A stretch of DNA of 64,000 nucleotides from Paracoccus subflavus (GCF_004310345.1 NZ_SISK01000001.1:496001-560000), one strand, 5' to 3'; positions 41,750 through 51,644 are shown, counted from the stretch's first letter. Numbers and translations are program-made. Notes: a model not told the origin generated them from the sequence alone.

Positions 41750-42994
41750 TCACCCGGCCAGCGGTTCCAGGCGGGCCAGTTCCTGCGCATGGCTGGCCAG
41801 ACCGGGAACCAACGGGAACAGGTCGGCCTGCAGGGCATGATAAATATCGGGCTTGCCGGTGAACTGGCCTGATGCTGGTCGGCCTGCGGTCCCCGCCTCG
41901 GGAAACCAGCCGCCCCGGCCATGGTCGATCAACGCCGCGTCGGCAAAGCGCCACAGGCGGCGATACCAATCCTCGTCCCCCGGCCGGGGATCGGCCTTGA
42001 GCAGCGCAGCCAATGCGCCGATCGCCTCGGTCACGGGCCACCAGTAGCGGTCAGCCCGCGATACCCGGCCGTTGAAATCCAGCGTATAGGCCAGCCCGCC
42101 GCCCGAGTCCCAGGCGTCGGGCAATGCCGTTTCGACCAGACGGCGCGCCTGATGGACGGCATCGGCACCGGGCCGCCCCGCCAGATCCCACCATTGCAGC
42201 AGCAGCCGCGCCATCTCGAAGGAATGGCCGGGGGTGGTGCCCGCGGGGCGGAACATCGGATTGCCCGCATAGGCATGATCGGGCCGCCAGTCCGCATCGT
42301 AATGTTCTGGAATGCGCCAGTCCTGCGTGGCAGCCTGCCCGGCAATGAAGAAATCAAGGATGCGCCCGGCGCGGTGCAGGTATTCGGACTCTCCCGTGGC
42401 CTCGTGCGCGGCCAGCAGGGCTTCGGCCCCATGCATGTTGGCATTCATGCCGCGATAGGTCGAAAAGACCTGCCAGTCGCGGGTGAATTCGTCGGCGAAC
42501 AGTCCCGCCTCCCTGTCCCAGAACCGGTCGTCCAGAACGGTGGCGATGTCGGCCAGCAGCCGGTCGGCATCGGGATGCCCGGCCATTCTGGCCGTGGATG
42601 CGGCCAGCATCACGAAGACATGCCCATAGGCCAGCTTGGTGCCCTCAAGCACGTCGCCGTCCCGCACCGCCCAGACATAGCCGCCATGCCGCCCGTCGCG
42701 ATGGGTGCGCCACAACAGCTCCATGCCCCGGTCGATGATATCCGCCCGGTCGGGGCGCCCGGCCATCCGGGCCAGTCCGTACGAATGGATCAGCCGCGTC
42801 GTGACATGCAGTTCCAGCGCGCGATCGGGCAAAGGCAGGCCGTCCCTGTCCAGCATCCGGAAACCCCCATCCGCGCCTGGGCTGGCATCGAAAAAGTCGA
42901 GGGCGCGCAGGGCATCGCGAATCAGGAAACTCCGATGGGCCGGGTCGTCCAGCCACCGGATCGCACCGTCCGCTCCGGGTTCTGCGTGGTTCAT
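41750..42994 (-). CDS. N-acylglucosamine 2-epimerase (AGE) family protein
   Basis: The 414-residue protein has an (alpha/alpha)6 barrel, starting at ATG 42994 after AAGGAAA. LELHVTTRLIHSYGLARMAG, GYVWAVRDGDVLEGTKLAYG, MNANMHGAEALLAAHEATG and GTTPGHSFEMARLLLQWWDL carry the conserved active-site His and Arg residues of AGE and aldose-ketose isomerases. It may interconvert sugars such as mannose/fructose. It is divergent from terC and upstream of the PhoD-like gene. Confidence 0.88.
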   Translation of the reverse strand: MNHAEPGADGAIRWLDDPAHRSFLIRDALRALDFFDASPGADGGFRMLDRDGLPLPDRALELHVTTRLIHSYGLARMAGRPDRADIIDRGMELLWRTHRDGRHGGYVWAVRDGDVLEGTKLAYGHVFVMLAASTARMAGHPDADRLLADIATVLDDRFWDREAGLFADEFTRDWQVFSTYRGMNANMHGAEALLAAHEATGESEYLHRAGRILDFFIAGQAATQDWRIPEHYDADWRPDHAYAGNPMFRPAGTTPGHSFEMARLLLQWWDLAGRPGADAVHQARRLVETALPDAWDSGGGLAYTLDFNGRVSRADRYWWPVTEAIGALAALLKADPRPGDEDWYRRLWRFADAALIDHGRGGWFPEAGTAGRPASGQFTGKPDIYHALQADLFPLVPGLASHAQELARLEPLAG

Positions 42995-43204
42995 GGGCCG
43001 TTTCCTTTCAATTCGCGCAAATCCTTGCGACTGCACCCCTTGCAATATCGCGGTTCGTCTGCCATCTGCCATTGCAGCGGTACCGGGCCCCTCTGGCGAC
43101 AGCAATGTCGTGATGTCGGACCGCATCGAGCGTGTACTCGATGCAGGATGGCCCCGTCTGTTGAAGCCCTGGCATCGATGCACAACAGCAACGATGAGGG
43201 CATT

Positions 43205-44206
43205 ATGGAAATCCTGCTACTTTTGGTGATGGGCAAGCCGCTTTGGATGTGGCTGCTGTTCATCGCCCTGGTGATCGCGCTTCTGGCTTTCGACCTGGGG
43301 GTGCTGCACAAGGACGATCACGAAATCGGCGTTGCCGAAAGCCTGCGCATGTCGGCCATGTATATCGTTCTGGGCCTGACTTTCGCGGGCTTCATCTACT
43401 GGCAGATGGGGACCGAAGCGACGGCCCAATACCTGACCGCCTTCGTGGTCGAAAAAACCCTGGCGATGGACAACATCTTTGTCATCGCGCTGATCTTCGG
43501 CTTTTTCGCCATTCCCCGCGAATATCAGCATCGGGTCCTGTTCTGGGGTATCCTGGGGGTGATCGTGCTGCGCGGCATCATGATCGGCCTGGGGGCCACG
43601 ATCGTCGCCAACTATCACTGGGTGCTGTACATCTTTGCGCTGTTCCTTGTCTTTACGGGCATCAAGATGCTGTTCGCCAAGGAGGAATCGCACGACCTGC
43701 ATGACAACAGGCTGGTGCAGTTCATGCGCCGCCGCTTTCACGTCACCGACGAACTTCATGGGCAGAAATTCATCGTCAGGCTGCCCGAACCCAAGACCGG
43801 CAAGATCGTTCGCCATGCCACGCCCCTGCTGCTGGCCCTTGTGATGATCGAGATTGCGGATCTGGTCTTTGCTGTCGATTCCGTCCCGGCGGTCTTCACG
43901 ATCACGACCGATCCTTACATCGTCTATACCTCGAACATCTTTGCGATCCTGGGTCTGCGGGCCTTGTATTTCGCGCTGGCCGCCATTCTGCACCGCTTCA
44001 GCTATCTGAAATATGCGCTGTCGGTTCTGCTGGTCTTCATCGGGTCCAAAATCTTCATTGCCGATGCAATGGGCTGGGAAAAATTTCCGCCGACCTGGTC
44101 GCTGGGCATCACCTTTGCAATCCTGGGCGCGGGCGTGGTCTTTTCGCTGTGGAAAACCAACAGCGACAAGAAGAACCATATGTCCGCCTCTGCCCCTGGC
44201 GAATAA
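43205..44206 (+). CDS. TerC/Alx-family membrane protein
   Basis: The 333-residue protein has about nine membrane helices. I use ATG 43205, with GAGGG 5 bases upstream. TAFVVEKTLAMDNIFVIALI and IEIADLVFAVDSVPAVFTIT hold the conserved acidic residues in membrane segments. The family includes TerC of tellurite resistance and the Alx/MntP-type manganese exporters, and a Mn role is plausible. No Mn riboswitch motif is recognised in the 210-base leader. A strong terminator follows. Confidence 0.9.
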   Translation: MEILLLLVMGKPLWMWLLFIALVIALLAFDLGVLHKDDHEIGVAESLRMSAMYIVLGLTFAGFIYWQMGTEATAQYLTAFVVEKTLAMDNIFVIALIFGFFAIPREYQHRVLFWGILGVIVLRGIMIGLGATIVANYHWVLYIFALFLVFTGIKMLFAKEESHDLHDNRLVQFMRRRFHVTDELHGQKFIVRLPEPKTGKIVRHATPLLLALVMIEIADLVFAVDSVPAVFTITTDPYIVYTSNIFAILGLRALYFALAAILHRFSYLKYALSVLLVFIGSKIFIADAMGWEKFPPTWSLGITFAILGAGVVFSLWKTNSDKKNHMSASAPGE

Positions 44207-44219
44207 CGCCGATACCCTT

Positions 44220-44257
44220 GCCAGGGCGCCCGGCACGGCGCCCTGGCCGTCTTTCTG
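44220..44257 (+). terminator. Intrinsic terminator after terC-family gene
   Basis: GCCAGGGCGCC (44220-44230) pairs with GGCGCCCTGGC (44237-44247) around CGGCAC, an 11-bp stem, followed by CGTCTTTCTG. Confidence 0.82.
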
Positions 44258-44341
44258 TCCGGCAGGCCGCCTTGATGTCTTTGCACGGGCGCGCGCTTCG
44301 TGCAGATTGCACGAAGCCTGGTTTGCTGGAAAAAAGCCTAG

Positions 44342-45613
44342 ATGATTATCGAAATTCTTGTTGTGCTGCTGCTGACGATGTTCAACGGCGTTCTGGCCAT
44401 GTCCGAACTGGCCATCGTCTCGGCCCGGCCGGCACGGTTGAAGGTCATGGCGGCCGAGGGCAGCAAAGGGGCGCGGATCGCGCTGGAACTGGGGACAGAC
44501 CCCGGCCGGTTCCTGTCCAGCGTCCAGATCGGGATTACCCTTGTCGGGGTGCTGTCGGGCGCCTTTTCGGGCGCGACGCTGGGGGCACGATTGTCAGCGG
44601 CGCTGATCGACAGCGGGCTGTCCCCGGCCCTGGCGCAGGCGCTGGGCGTGGGCGGCGTCGTGGTGCTGATCACCTATCTGTCGCTGATCATCGGCGAGCT
44701 GGTGCCCAAGCAGATCGCCCTGCGCGCGCCCGAAGGCGTTGCCACCCGCATTGCCCCCCTGATCCTGTTCATTTCCCGTATTGCCGCGCCGATTGTCTGG
44801 ATTCTGGACAAGTCGGGCAAGGCGGTCCTGACCCTGCTGGGCCAGGCGGGCGAATCCGACCGCGGCATCTCGGATGAGGAGATCCGCGTCATGCTGTCCG
44901 AGGCCCGCAGCGCGGGCGTCATCGAGCAGGCCGAAACCGAGATGATCGCAGGCGTCATGCGCATTGCCGACCGGTCGGCGCGCGGGCTGATGACCCCGCG
45001 CCACGAGGTCGAGACGGTGGACCTGTCCGAACCGCCCGCCGACATCCTGCAACGCTTCCGAGACAGCCGGCGGTCGCGTTTCCTGGTGCGCGACGGGTCC
45101 GACGACGACATCATCGGCGTGATCAGCCTGCGCGACTTCATGGCGGGCGACGTGACCGACCTGCGCCCTCTCGTGCAGGAGGTGCCGGTGATCCGCGACG
45201 GCCTGCCCGCCCTGAACGTCATCGAGGAACTGAAGGCCAGTCCCGCCCATATGCTTCTGGTCTATGACGAATACGGTCATTTCGAGGGCGTCGTGACGGC
45301 GATGGACCTGCTCGAGGCGATTGCGGGCGATTTCCCCGAACCGGGCGACGACGAACCCAAGGCCGTGCAGCGCGACGACGGAAGCTGGCTGGTCGCGGGC
45401 TGGATGCCCGCCGACGAGTTCGCCGAGATGATCAATATCAACCTGCCCGAGGATCGGGATTATGAATCGGTGGCCGGTCTGGTCCTGGACCGCGCGGGTG
45501 TCCTGCCTGACGTCGGCGCTCATGTCACGGTCGCCGGCTGGCGGATCGAGGTGGTCGACCTCGATGGCCGGCGGATCGACAAGGTTCTGGTATCGCAACT
45601 GGCCGAGGCCTGA
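44342..45613 (+). CDS. CNNM/CorC-family (hemolysin-type) transporter protein
   Basis: The 423-residue protein has an N-terminal DUF21 membrane domain (about 1-180, four helices), with MFNGVLAMSELAIVSARPAR and YLSLIIGELVPKQIALRAPE. A CBS pair (about 200-320) has MTPRHEVETVDLSEPPADIL and HMLLVYDEYGHFEGVVTAMD. The C-terminal CorC/HlyC domain (about 335-420) has GWMPADEFAEMIN. These proteins handle magnesium or cobalt efflux. The old name hemolysin is misleading. Confidence 0.9.
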   Translation: MIIEILVVLLLTMFNGVLAMSELAIVSARPARLKVMAAEGSKGARIALELGTDPGRFLSSVQIGITLVGVLSGAFSGATLGARLSAALIDSGLSPALAQALGVGGVVVLITYLSLIIGELVPKQIALRAPEGVATRIAPLILFISRIAAPIVWILDKSGKAVLTLLGQAGESDRGISDEEIRVMLSEARSAGVIEQAETEMIAGVMRIADRSARGLMTPRHEVETVDLSEPPADILQRFRDSRRSRFLVRDGSDDDIIGVISLRDFMAGDVTDLRPLVQEVPVIRDGLPALNVIEELKASPAHMLLVYDEYGHFEGVVTAMDLLEAIAGDFPEPGDDEPKAVQRDDGSWLVAGWMPADEFAEMININLPEDRDYESVAGLVLDRAGVLPDVGAHVTVAGWRIEVVDLDGRRIDKVLVSQLAEA

Positions 45614-45685
45614 GGGCGTGACGATTTGGGCTTTCGCGGGCGGGCAGGCCGCCCCTAGTATGGCGCTGCCAGCCAGGAGACGCGC

Positions 45686-46885
45686 ATGTTGATGAAATCC
45701 TACCGGGGCGCGACCTTTGACTGGTCCGATCCGTTTCTGCTGGACGATCAACTGTCCCAAGAGGAACGGATGATCCGCGACAGTGCGGCGGCCTTTGCGG
45801 CCGACCGGCTGGCCCCGCGCGTCACCGACGCCTATCTGAACGAGACGACCGACCCCGAGATCTTTCGCGAGATGGGGGCTGCGGGGCTGCTGGGCGTGAC
45901 GGTGGACGATGCCCATGGCGGCGCCGGCGCGTCCTATGTGGCCTATGGCCTGGTCGCGCGCGAGATCGAGCGGATCGACAGCGGATACCGGTCGATGGCC
46001 TCGGTGCAAAGCTCGCTGGTGATGTTTCCCATCGAGGCCTATGGCAGCGAGGCGCAGAAGCGGCGCTATCTGCCGAAACTGGCCGCCGGCGACTTCATCG
46101 GTTGCTTCGGCTTGACCGAGCCCGATGCCGGGTCCGACCCCGCCGGAATGAAGACGCGCGCCCGCAAGACCGACGGCGGCTATCTGCTGAACGGCGCGAA
46201 GACGTGGATCTCGAACAGTCCGATCGCCGATGTGTTCGTGGTCTGGGCGAAATCGGACGCCCATGGCGGCAAGGTCCGCGGCTTTGTGCTGGAGAAGGGC
46301 GCCAAGGGCCTGTCGGCGCCCCGGATCGAGGGCAAGCTGTCCTTGCGCGCCAGCGTCACGGGCGAGATCGTGATGGAGGATGTCGAGGTGGGCGAGGACG
46401 CGCTGCTTCCGAACGCCGAAGGCATGGGCGGCCCCTTCGGCTGTCTCAACCGCGCGCGCTACGGCATTTCCTGGGGCGCCATGGGGGCGGCCGAGGATTG
46501 CTGGTTCCGGGCGCGGCAATACGGGCTGGACCGCCACCAGTTCGGCCGCCCGCTGGCCGCGACGCAACTGTTCCAGAAGAAGCTGGCGGACATGCAGACG
46601 GAAATCGCCCTTGGGCTGCAGGCGTCCCTGCGCGTTGGACGGCTGTTCGACGAGGGCCGGTTTGCCCCGGAAATGATTTCCATCGTCAAGCGCAACAACT
46701 GCGGCAAGGCGCTCGACATTGCCCGCATGGCCCGCGACATGCATGGCGGCAACGGCATTTCCAGCGAATACCACGTGATCCGCCACGCCCAGAACCTGGA
46801 AACCGTGAACACCTACGAAGGCACGCACGACGTCCACGCCCTGATCCTGGGCCGCGCCCAGACCGGGATCCAGGCCTTTGGCTGA
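45686..46885 (+). CDS. gcdH: Glutaryl-CoA dehydrogenase
   Basis: The 399-residue decarboxylating acyl-CoA dehydrogenase converts glutaryl-CoA to crotonyl-CoA, in lysine and tryptophan breakdown. [40 protein letters not shown] and the C-terminal [20 protein letters not shown] with the catalytic glutamate are typical. It overlaps the next gene by 8 bases, giving a glutarate unit. No regulator is visible beside it. Confidence 0.93.
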   Translation: MLMKSYRGATFDWSDPFLLDDQLSQEERMIRDSAAAFAADRLAPRVTDAYLNETTDPEIFREMGAAGLLGVTVDDAHGGAGASYVAYGLVAREIERIDSGYRSMASVQSSLVMFPIEAYGSEAQKRRYLPKLAAGDFIGCFGLTEPDAGSDPAGMKTRARKTDGGYLLNGAKTWISNSPIADVFVVWAKSDAHGGKVRGFVLEKGAKGLSAPRIEGKLSLRASVTGEIVMEDVEVGEDALLPNAEGMGGPFGCLNRARYGISWGAMGAAEDCWFRARQYGLDRHQFGRPLAATQLFQKKLADMQTEIALGLQASLRVGRLFDEGRFAPEMISIVKRNNCGKALDIARMARDMHGGNGISSEYHVIRHAQNLETVNTYEGTHDVHALILGRAQTGIQAFG

Positions 46886-48035
46886 ACCGCCGCTGACAGG
46901 GCTTCGCGTCGTCGAACTGGCCCGCATCCTGGCCGGGCCGTGGATCGGACAGACCCTGGCCGACCTGGGGGCCGAGGTCATCAAGGTGGAATCCCCCGAG
47001 GGCGACGACACCCGCCGCTGGGGCCCACCCTTCATCGACCGTCCCCGCGCGGACGGCACGGTCGAACGGGTCGCGGCCTATTTCCACGCCGCGAACCGTG
47101 GCAAGACCTCGGTCCTGTGCGACTTCAAGGATGCGGGCGACCTGGACCGGCTGCGCGGGCTGATCGACCGGGCCGACGTGGTGATCGAGAACTTCAAGGT
47201 CGGCGGATTGCGCCGCTTCGGGTTGGATTATGAGACGCTGGCGGTTCGCAATCCGGGGCTCGTCTATGCCTCGGTCACCGGTTTCGGACAGGACGGGCCG
47301 CGCGCCCTGCAGCCGGGATACGATTTCCTGATCCAGGGCCTGTCCGGGATCATGGACCTGACCGGCGATCCGGCAGGGGAGCCGCAGAAGGTCGGCGTGG
47401 CCTGGATCGACATCTTCACCGGTCTGTATGGCGTGATCGCCGTGCAGGCGGCGCTTGCGGAACGCGAACGGTCGGGGCGTGGACAGCATCTGGACCTGTC
47501 GCTGCTGGATTGCGGGGTGGCGGTACTGGCCAATCAGGCGACGAATTATCTTTTGGGTGGCACGGTGCCGCACCGGCTGGGCAATGCGCATCCGAACATC
47601 GTGCCCTATCAGCTTTTCCCCGCCAGCGACGGCCACCTGATCGTCGCCTGCGGCAACGACCGGCAATTCGCGGCACTGTGCCGGGTGCTGGGTCTGCCCC
47701 ACCTGCCCGCCGATCCCGATTTTGCGACCAATCCGGCCCGCGTGGCCCATCGCAGCCGGCTGGTGCCGATGCTGGCGACAGCGACGTCGCAACGGCCCCG
47801 CGCCGACCTGATCGCGGCGATGGAGGCTGCGGGCGTGCCCGCAGGCCCTGTCAACGACGTGGCCGAGGCGCTGTCCGACCCCCAGATCGCCGCCCGCGCC
47901 CTGCGCATCGCGCCGGAAGGCATCGCCGGCCTGCGCACGCCGATCCGCCTCGGCCGCAGCCCCCTGACCCACAACCGCGCCGCACCTGCAATGGGCGAGG
48001 GAGAGTGGGCCTTTGGGAACGACGCGGGGCAATAA
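46878..48035 (+). CDS. CaiB/BaiF-type CoA-transferase (probable succinate/glutarate CoA-transferase)
   Basis: The 385-residue class III CoA-transferase starts at TTG 46878, overlapping gcdH by 8 bases. [20 protein letters not shown] and [14 protein letters not shown] are at the N-terminus. The likely catalytic Asp is in [18 protein letters not shown] near residue 154. Pairing with glutaryl-CoA dehydrogenase suggests it forms glutaryl-CoA from glutarate, as SUGCT does. Confidence 0.88.
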   Translation: MAEPPLTGLRVVELARILAGPWIGQTLADLGAEVIKVESPEGDDTRRWGPPFIDRPRADGTVERVAAYFHAANRGKTSVLCDFKDAGDLDRLRGLIDRADVVIENFKVGGLRRFGLDYETLAVRNPGLVYASVTGFGQDGPRALQPGYDFLIQGLSGIMDLTGDPAGEPQKVGVAWIDIFTGLYGVIAVQAALAERERSGRGQHLDLSLLDCGVAVLANQATNYLLGGTVPHRLGNAHPNIVPYQLFPASDGHLIVACGNDRQFAALCRVLGLPHLPADPDFATNPARVAHRSRLVPMLATATSQRPRADLIAAMEAAGVPAGPVNDVAEALSDPQIAARALRIAPEGIAGLRTPIRLGRSPLTHNRAAPAMGEGEWAFGNDAGQ

Positions 48036-48293
48036 CAGCCCAAAGGAGCAAGAGCACCTTCGGGGGTTCGGCCTGGCAATGCCGGCGGCGAGCCATGCCA
48101 TCGGAGGCGCAGGACGGACCAAACTCGACCGAGATCCTTTGGCTGGGGCCGCAAGCCGAAGCTCGGCACTTGGAATACGTGAACCAACTAGCCTGCGCCG
48201 ACCGCGGGCGCATCATCATCGGTGACGCCTTCGACGCGGGGTGCGCAAGAGGGCGGCTTGGCGCATGTGCATCCGCCACGGCGCCCGGGCGAC
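48036..48293. other. 258-base spacer without a recognised gene
   Basis: It lies between the CoA-transferase stop and the stop of the metallophosphatase (convergent). It carries no ribosome site, start or known repeat that I can support. Short open frames on both strands do not resemble known proteins. It could be a decayed gene. Confidence 0.5.
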
Positions 48294-49730
48294 CTACACG
48301 ATACGGATGCGGCCGGGTTCGACAGGATAGGGGCAACCTGCCCCGAACCAGTCCTTCAAGGCCGAAATGGCCGTCATATCCAAGTCGTGCCGATCCTGCC
48401 CGAATTTGTCCGGCACCGCCTGTGAGGTAGCGAACGCCACGCGATGGCGGCTGTCGGGATTCAGAGGGCGGCCATCGGGGTCAAATGCCGTCTCGATGCG
48501 GTGCCCTGCCGGATTTTCAAGTTTCGCGTTGATGGTCAGCCCGCAGAACCGTTTGACATAGCCGCCGCGCTGCCGGAACGGATCGCCGGAAAAGGTCGCC
48601 TCGAGGTTTTCCTCCATCATCGCCACGATCTCGGCACCGGTCAGGGTGACAACGCCGATCGGGGGATTGGTCGGGATGATGCACCACAGATCGTGCATCG
48701 TCACCGGGCCGGCGGGGATCGGAGCGCCATAGCGCCAGCCGTTCGAGAACGCGATTTCCGTATCGGCGGCTTGGGCTATGGCCGCGACGAGCGCGTCGTC
48801 CATGGGGGCGTCCATGCAGGTTCCGCGGTGCAGGATGCGGTCGCTATGTCCGACGGTCTGGCGGCGCAGATCGGACGCCGGGGTCACGGCCTTGGCCACC
48901 AGTGCCGCCACCTCGGGGTCTGCGGGCAGATCTTCGGTGATAGGGATCAGGCAGTGCTGCCGCCCGACGATACGTCCGCTTTCGATGTCCAGATCCAGCC
49001 GCCCGAGAAAGCTGCCGTGGCAGCCCGACTGGATGATGATGGTGTCGTCGACCATCCACGGCCGTTCGAGGCGGTTGTGTGTATGCCCCGACAGGATCAC
49101 GTCGATGCCTTCGACAGCCTGGGCCAGTGCGCAGTCCTGCGGCAGGCCCAGATGGGACAGAACGACGATCAGGTCGCACCCCTCGGCCCGCAGCCGCGCA
49201 GCATGATCGCGGGTCTCATCGATACCGTCGGTAAAGCGCAGCCCTGTCGAGAAGGCGGGCGGCATGGTCTTGTCAAGGATCGTCGCCGCCAGCCCGATCA
49301 CGCCGATCCCCAGGCCCTGGACGGGACAGACGGTGGTCGGGTCGAAGCGCGGCGCACCGCCGTGCTGGGGATGGCAATTGGCGGCCAGCATCGGATAGGT
49401 CAGCATTCCGGACAACCGCGCCGCCTGCGCCGGGCCATAGGCAAAGTCCCAATGCCCGGTCATGGCCGACAGGCCCAGGGCGTTCAGAACGGGGACTGCC
49501 GCCTCTCCACGGGTTTGGGTGACGGCTGGTGTGCCGTGAAACGTGTCGCCGTTGTCAAAGGCCAGCACGGTGCCGGGCGCTGCCGCCCGAGCCTTGTTCA
49601 GCACCGCGGCGATGCGCGCATAGCCCCCCATAGTCAGCAGCGACGGCCCCTCGGCCGTCCAGATCAGTTCCGGATGGGGTTCCAGATAGCCATGCGTGTC
49701 GTTCATCTGGAACAGGGTAATTCTGGGCAT
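48294..49730 (-). CDS. 5'-nucleotidase / bifunctional metallophosphatase-like protein
   Basis: The 478-residue protein has an N-terminal metallophosphatase domain. ITLFQMNDTHGYLEPH, VLAFDNGDTFHGTPA, LSHLGLPQDCALAQ and ILSGHTHNRLERPW hold the metal ligands. From about 300 it has a 5'-nucleotidase C-terminal domain, with IAFSNGWRYGAPIPAGPVTM and IPTNPPIGVVTLTGAEIV. Such enzymes are usually exported, but here the metal-binding strand starts at residue 4 and no signal peptide is seen. A cytosolic or SoxB-like role is possible. A CtrA-like site lies 49 bases upstream. Confidence 0.88.
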   Translation of the reverse strand: MPRITLFQMNDTHGYLEPHPELIWTAEGPSLLTMGGYARIAAVLNKARAAAPGTVLAFDNGDTFHGTPAVTQTRGEAAVPVLNALGLSAMTGHWDFAYGPAQAARLSGMLTYPMLAANCHPQHGGAPRFDPTTVCPVQGLGIGVIGLAATILDKTMPPAFSTGLRFTDGIDETRDHAARLRAEGCDLIVVLSHLGLPQDCALAQAVEGIDVILSGHTHNRLERPWMVDDTIIIQSGCHGSFLGRLDLDIESGRIVGRQHCLIPITEDLPADPEVAALVAKAVTPASDLRRQTVGHSDRILHRGTCMDAPMDDALVAAIAQAADTEIAFSNGWRYGAPIPAGPVTMHDLWCIIPTNPPIGVVTLTGAEIVAMMEENLEATFSGDPFRQRGGYVKRFCGLTINAKLENPAGHRIETAFDPDGRPLNPDSRHRVAFATSQAVPDKFGQDRHDLDMTAISALKDWFGAGCPYPVEPGRIRIV

Positions 49731-49778
49731 GTGCGGCTCGCTCGTGTCAGACAGAAATCCGCAAGGGACAGGGCAACC

Positions 49779-49793
49779 TTAAACCAACCTTAA
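49779..49793. promoter_or_regulatory. TTAA-N7-TTAA, possible CtrA-type site
   Basis: TTAA at 49779-49782 and 49790-49793 with a 7-base spacer ACCAACC is the spacing of CtrA boxes. It lies 49 bases before the metallophosphatase start on the minus strand. A single match in GC-rich DNA is suggestive only. Confidence 0.3.
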
Positions 49794-49933
49794 GATTTCG
49801 CGTGCCGTGGACATATTGCGCACGCCAGGCGTCCCCTGCTTTGGCTGTCTCGTCTTGCGGTTCCGCCGGTCGTATCAGGCCGATTGGCGCGAATGCAGCG
49901 CGCCCGCGCCTCTGTTTCAGGTTGATTCACAAC

Positions 49934-49962
49934 AAAAAACCCCCGCCAGTCGGGCGGGGGTT
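49934..49962 (-). terminator. Intrinsic terminator of the Bax-inhibitor-1 gene
   Basis: On the minus strand AACCCCCGCC pairs with GGCGGGGGTT around a short loop, followed by TTTTTG. It begins about 25 bases after the stop at 49987. Confidence 0.92.
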
Positions 49963-49986
49963 GATACGGTCAGACTGAGGTGCTGG

Positions 49987-50733
49987 TCACTCTCGGTTGC
50001 CCATGAACTGCAGCAGGAACATGAACAGGTTCAGGAAGTCCAGGTAAAGCTGCAAGGCGCCCATGATGGCGGACTTGCCCAGAAAATCCCGGTCCGAACC
50101 GGCCAGTTGCAGATAGGTGTTCTTGATGTTCTGCGTGTCATAGGCGGTCAGACCCGCAAAGATCAGCACGCCCAGGATCGAGATCGCGAACTGCATGCCC
50201 GGCGATTGCAGGAAGATGTTCACGATGGATGCCACGATCAGGCCGATAACGCCCATGATCAGGAAGGTGCCCCATCCCGAAAGGTCCTTTTTGGTGGTGT
50301 AGCCCCACAGCGACAGGCCGGCAAAGGCGATCGCCGTCACCAGAAAGGTCTGGACGATGGAATAGGACGTATAGACCAGAAAGATCGAGCTGAGCGACAG
50401 GCCCATCATCGCTGCAAAGCCGTAGAACAGAAAGGTCGCACCCTGCACCGACAACCGGTTGAGCGCGGCGCCGAAGGCAAAGACCATCAGCAGCGGCGCG
50501 AACATGATCACCCATTTCAGCGGCGAGGCATAGATCGCGACGCCAAGCTGCGTCAGTTGCCCCGACGCATCGACGGCGGCGGCGCTGATTCCATAGGCCG
50601 CGACGGCGGTTACACCCATGCCGACCGCCATCAGCCCATAAACCTTGTTCATGTAGGCGCGCAGTCCTTCGTCAACCGCCGCAGTGCGGGCGCCGACGCT
50701 CTGCGTGGTGCGGTACGTGTTGTAATCGGCCAT
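49987..50733 (-). CDS. Bax inhibitor-1/YccA-family membrane protein
   Basis: The 248-residue protein has seven hydrophobic helices. NTYRTTQSVGARTAAVDEGL at the N-terminus and AGLTAYDTQNIKNTYLQL near the C-terminus are characteristic, and the latter carries the pH-sensing aspartate. The family forms calcium leak channels and, as YccA, inhibits FtsH. ATG 50733 follows GGGGAGA; the TTG just before it is less likely. A strong terminator follows. Confidence 0.92.
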   Translation of the reverse strand: MADYNTYRTTQSVGARTAAVDEGLRAYMNKVYGLMAVGMGVTAVAAYGISAAAVDASGQLTQLGVAIYASPLKWVIMFAPLLMVFAFGAALNRLSVQGATFLFYGFAAMMGLSLSSIFLVYTSYSIVQTFLVTAIAFAGLSLWGYTTKKDLSGWGTFLIMGVIGLIVASIVNIFLQSPGMQFAISILGVLIFAGLTAYDTQNIKNTYLQLAGSDRDFLGKSAIMGALQLYLDFLNLFMFLLQFMGNRE

Positions 50734-51151
50734 CAATGTCTCCCCTGTGAGGCATGCCGGAGGCTACTCCGACTTATGTCGGTCATATTGGCACGGTTTC
50801 GCCATCTTTCAATGCGTCACCGTCCGTAATCTGCACAGGATTGCAAGCTTGTTACAACCGCCTGTCCCTCCGTGTGGCGTTGCCTGCAAGCTGGCCATCG
50901 CGGATCGGCGGAAGGTCTGCGACCTTCTGGCACCTGTTCGCGCTGCGGTTGTGAGGCTGCCTGATTCGGTCAGCAAGCAAACTTTTGTTCCCCAGAGTTT
51001 TCGTCAACGGCCTCATTCCCTTATCCCCAAGGGCCTCGACGAGCGGCCATACCTGTCTTTTTGGTCAGAATAGGCCCTGTTAACCAGCTTAACACTCGAA
51101 AATTGAGAAGCGTTAAGGTAGTGCTTCCTTAGATTGCAGAAGGTGGTAACG
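50734..51151. other. Divergent intergenic region of about 420 bases
   Basis: It lies between the Bax-inhibitor-1 gene and an XRE gene. I see a palindrome CCCTT-ATCCCC-AAGGG (51018-51033), and near the XRE start an AT-rich stretch with GTTAAC-CAG-CTTAAC (51079-51093) and GTTAAGG. These may form the XRE promoter or operator. No gene is supported here. Confidence 0.45.
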
Positions 51152-51511
51152 ATGAAACACGGTGTAGATGTTCATGTTGGCAAGCGTATCCGTCACCGTC
51201 GCTGGATGATCGGAATGACGCAACAGCAACTGGCCGACAAGGTTGGCATCAAGTTCCAGCAGATCCAGAAGTACGAAACCGGAATGAACCGGGTGTCGGC
51301 GTCCCGCCTGTGGGACATTGCCCGCGCAGTGGACGTTCCGGTCAGCTTCTTCTTCGAAGGTCTGACCGAGGGCGAGATCCGCGACGAGGTCACGGGCGAT
51401 ATCCTGGCCGACAAGGAGGCGCTGCAACTGGTGCGTGCCTACTATACGATGCCGGTCGCGCAGCGGCGTCAGATCTTTGAACTGGCGCGCGTGTTGTCCG
51501 ACGCCGCCTGA
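51152..51511 (+). CDS. XRE-family helix-turn-helix regulator
   Basis: The 119-residue protein starts at ATG 51152, with AGGTGG 7 bases upstream. The helix-turn-helix runs from about 10 to 65, with MTQQQLADKVGIKFQQIQKY and MNRVSASRLWDIARAVDVPV. A C-terminal helical tail (LQLVRAYYTMPVAQRRQIFE) may dimerise. Close relatives are common in Rhodobacteraceae but not assigned to a pathway. It is a single-gene unit ended by a hairpin. Confidence 0.88.
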   Translation: MKHGVDVHVGKRIRHRRWMIGMTQQQLADKVGIKFQQIQKYETGMNRVSASRLWDIARAVDVPVSFFFEGLTEGEIRDEVTGDILADKEALQLVRAYYTMPVAQRRQIFELARVLSDAA

Positions 51512-51571
51512 CGGTTCCGGCCGCTGGACATTGTCCTGTCACGTGCCTGATACGATCCGGTGAATCAAATG

Positions 51572-51598
51572 CGTCCTGCCGCCACTGGCAGGACGTTC
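51572..51598 (+). terminator. Hairpin after XRE regulator
   Basis: CGTCCTGCC (51572-51580) pairs perfectly with GGCAGGACG (51587-51595) around GCCACT, followed by TTCCC. A weak T-run makes it a likely but not strong terminator. Confidence 0.6.
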
Positions 51599-51644
51599 CC
51601 GTTCAGGTTAGTCCTGTCGGCACCTATGAACGCCGGGGACAGCC

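Noticed and set aside
42995-43204. Manganese (yybP-ykoY) riboswitch before terC
   Set aside because: The conserved GGGGAGTA-type loops were not found in the 210-base leader.
41921-44206. A 761-codon frame reading through the AGE-family gene into terC
   Set aside because: Only the part from 43205 resembles a protein (TerC). The rest is antisense to the AGE gene.
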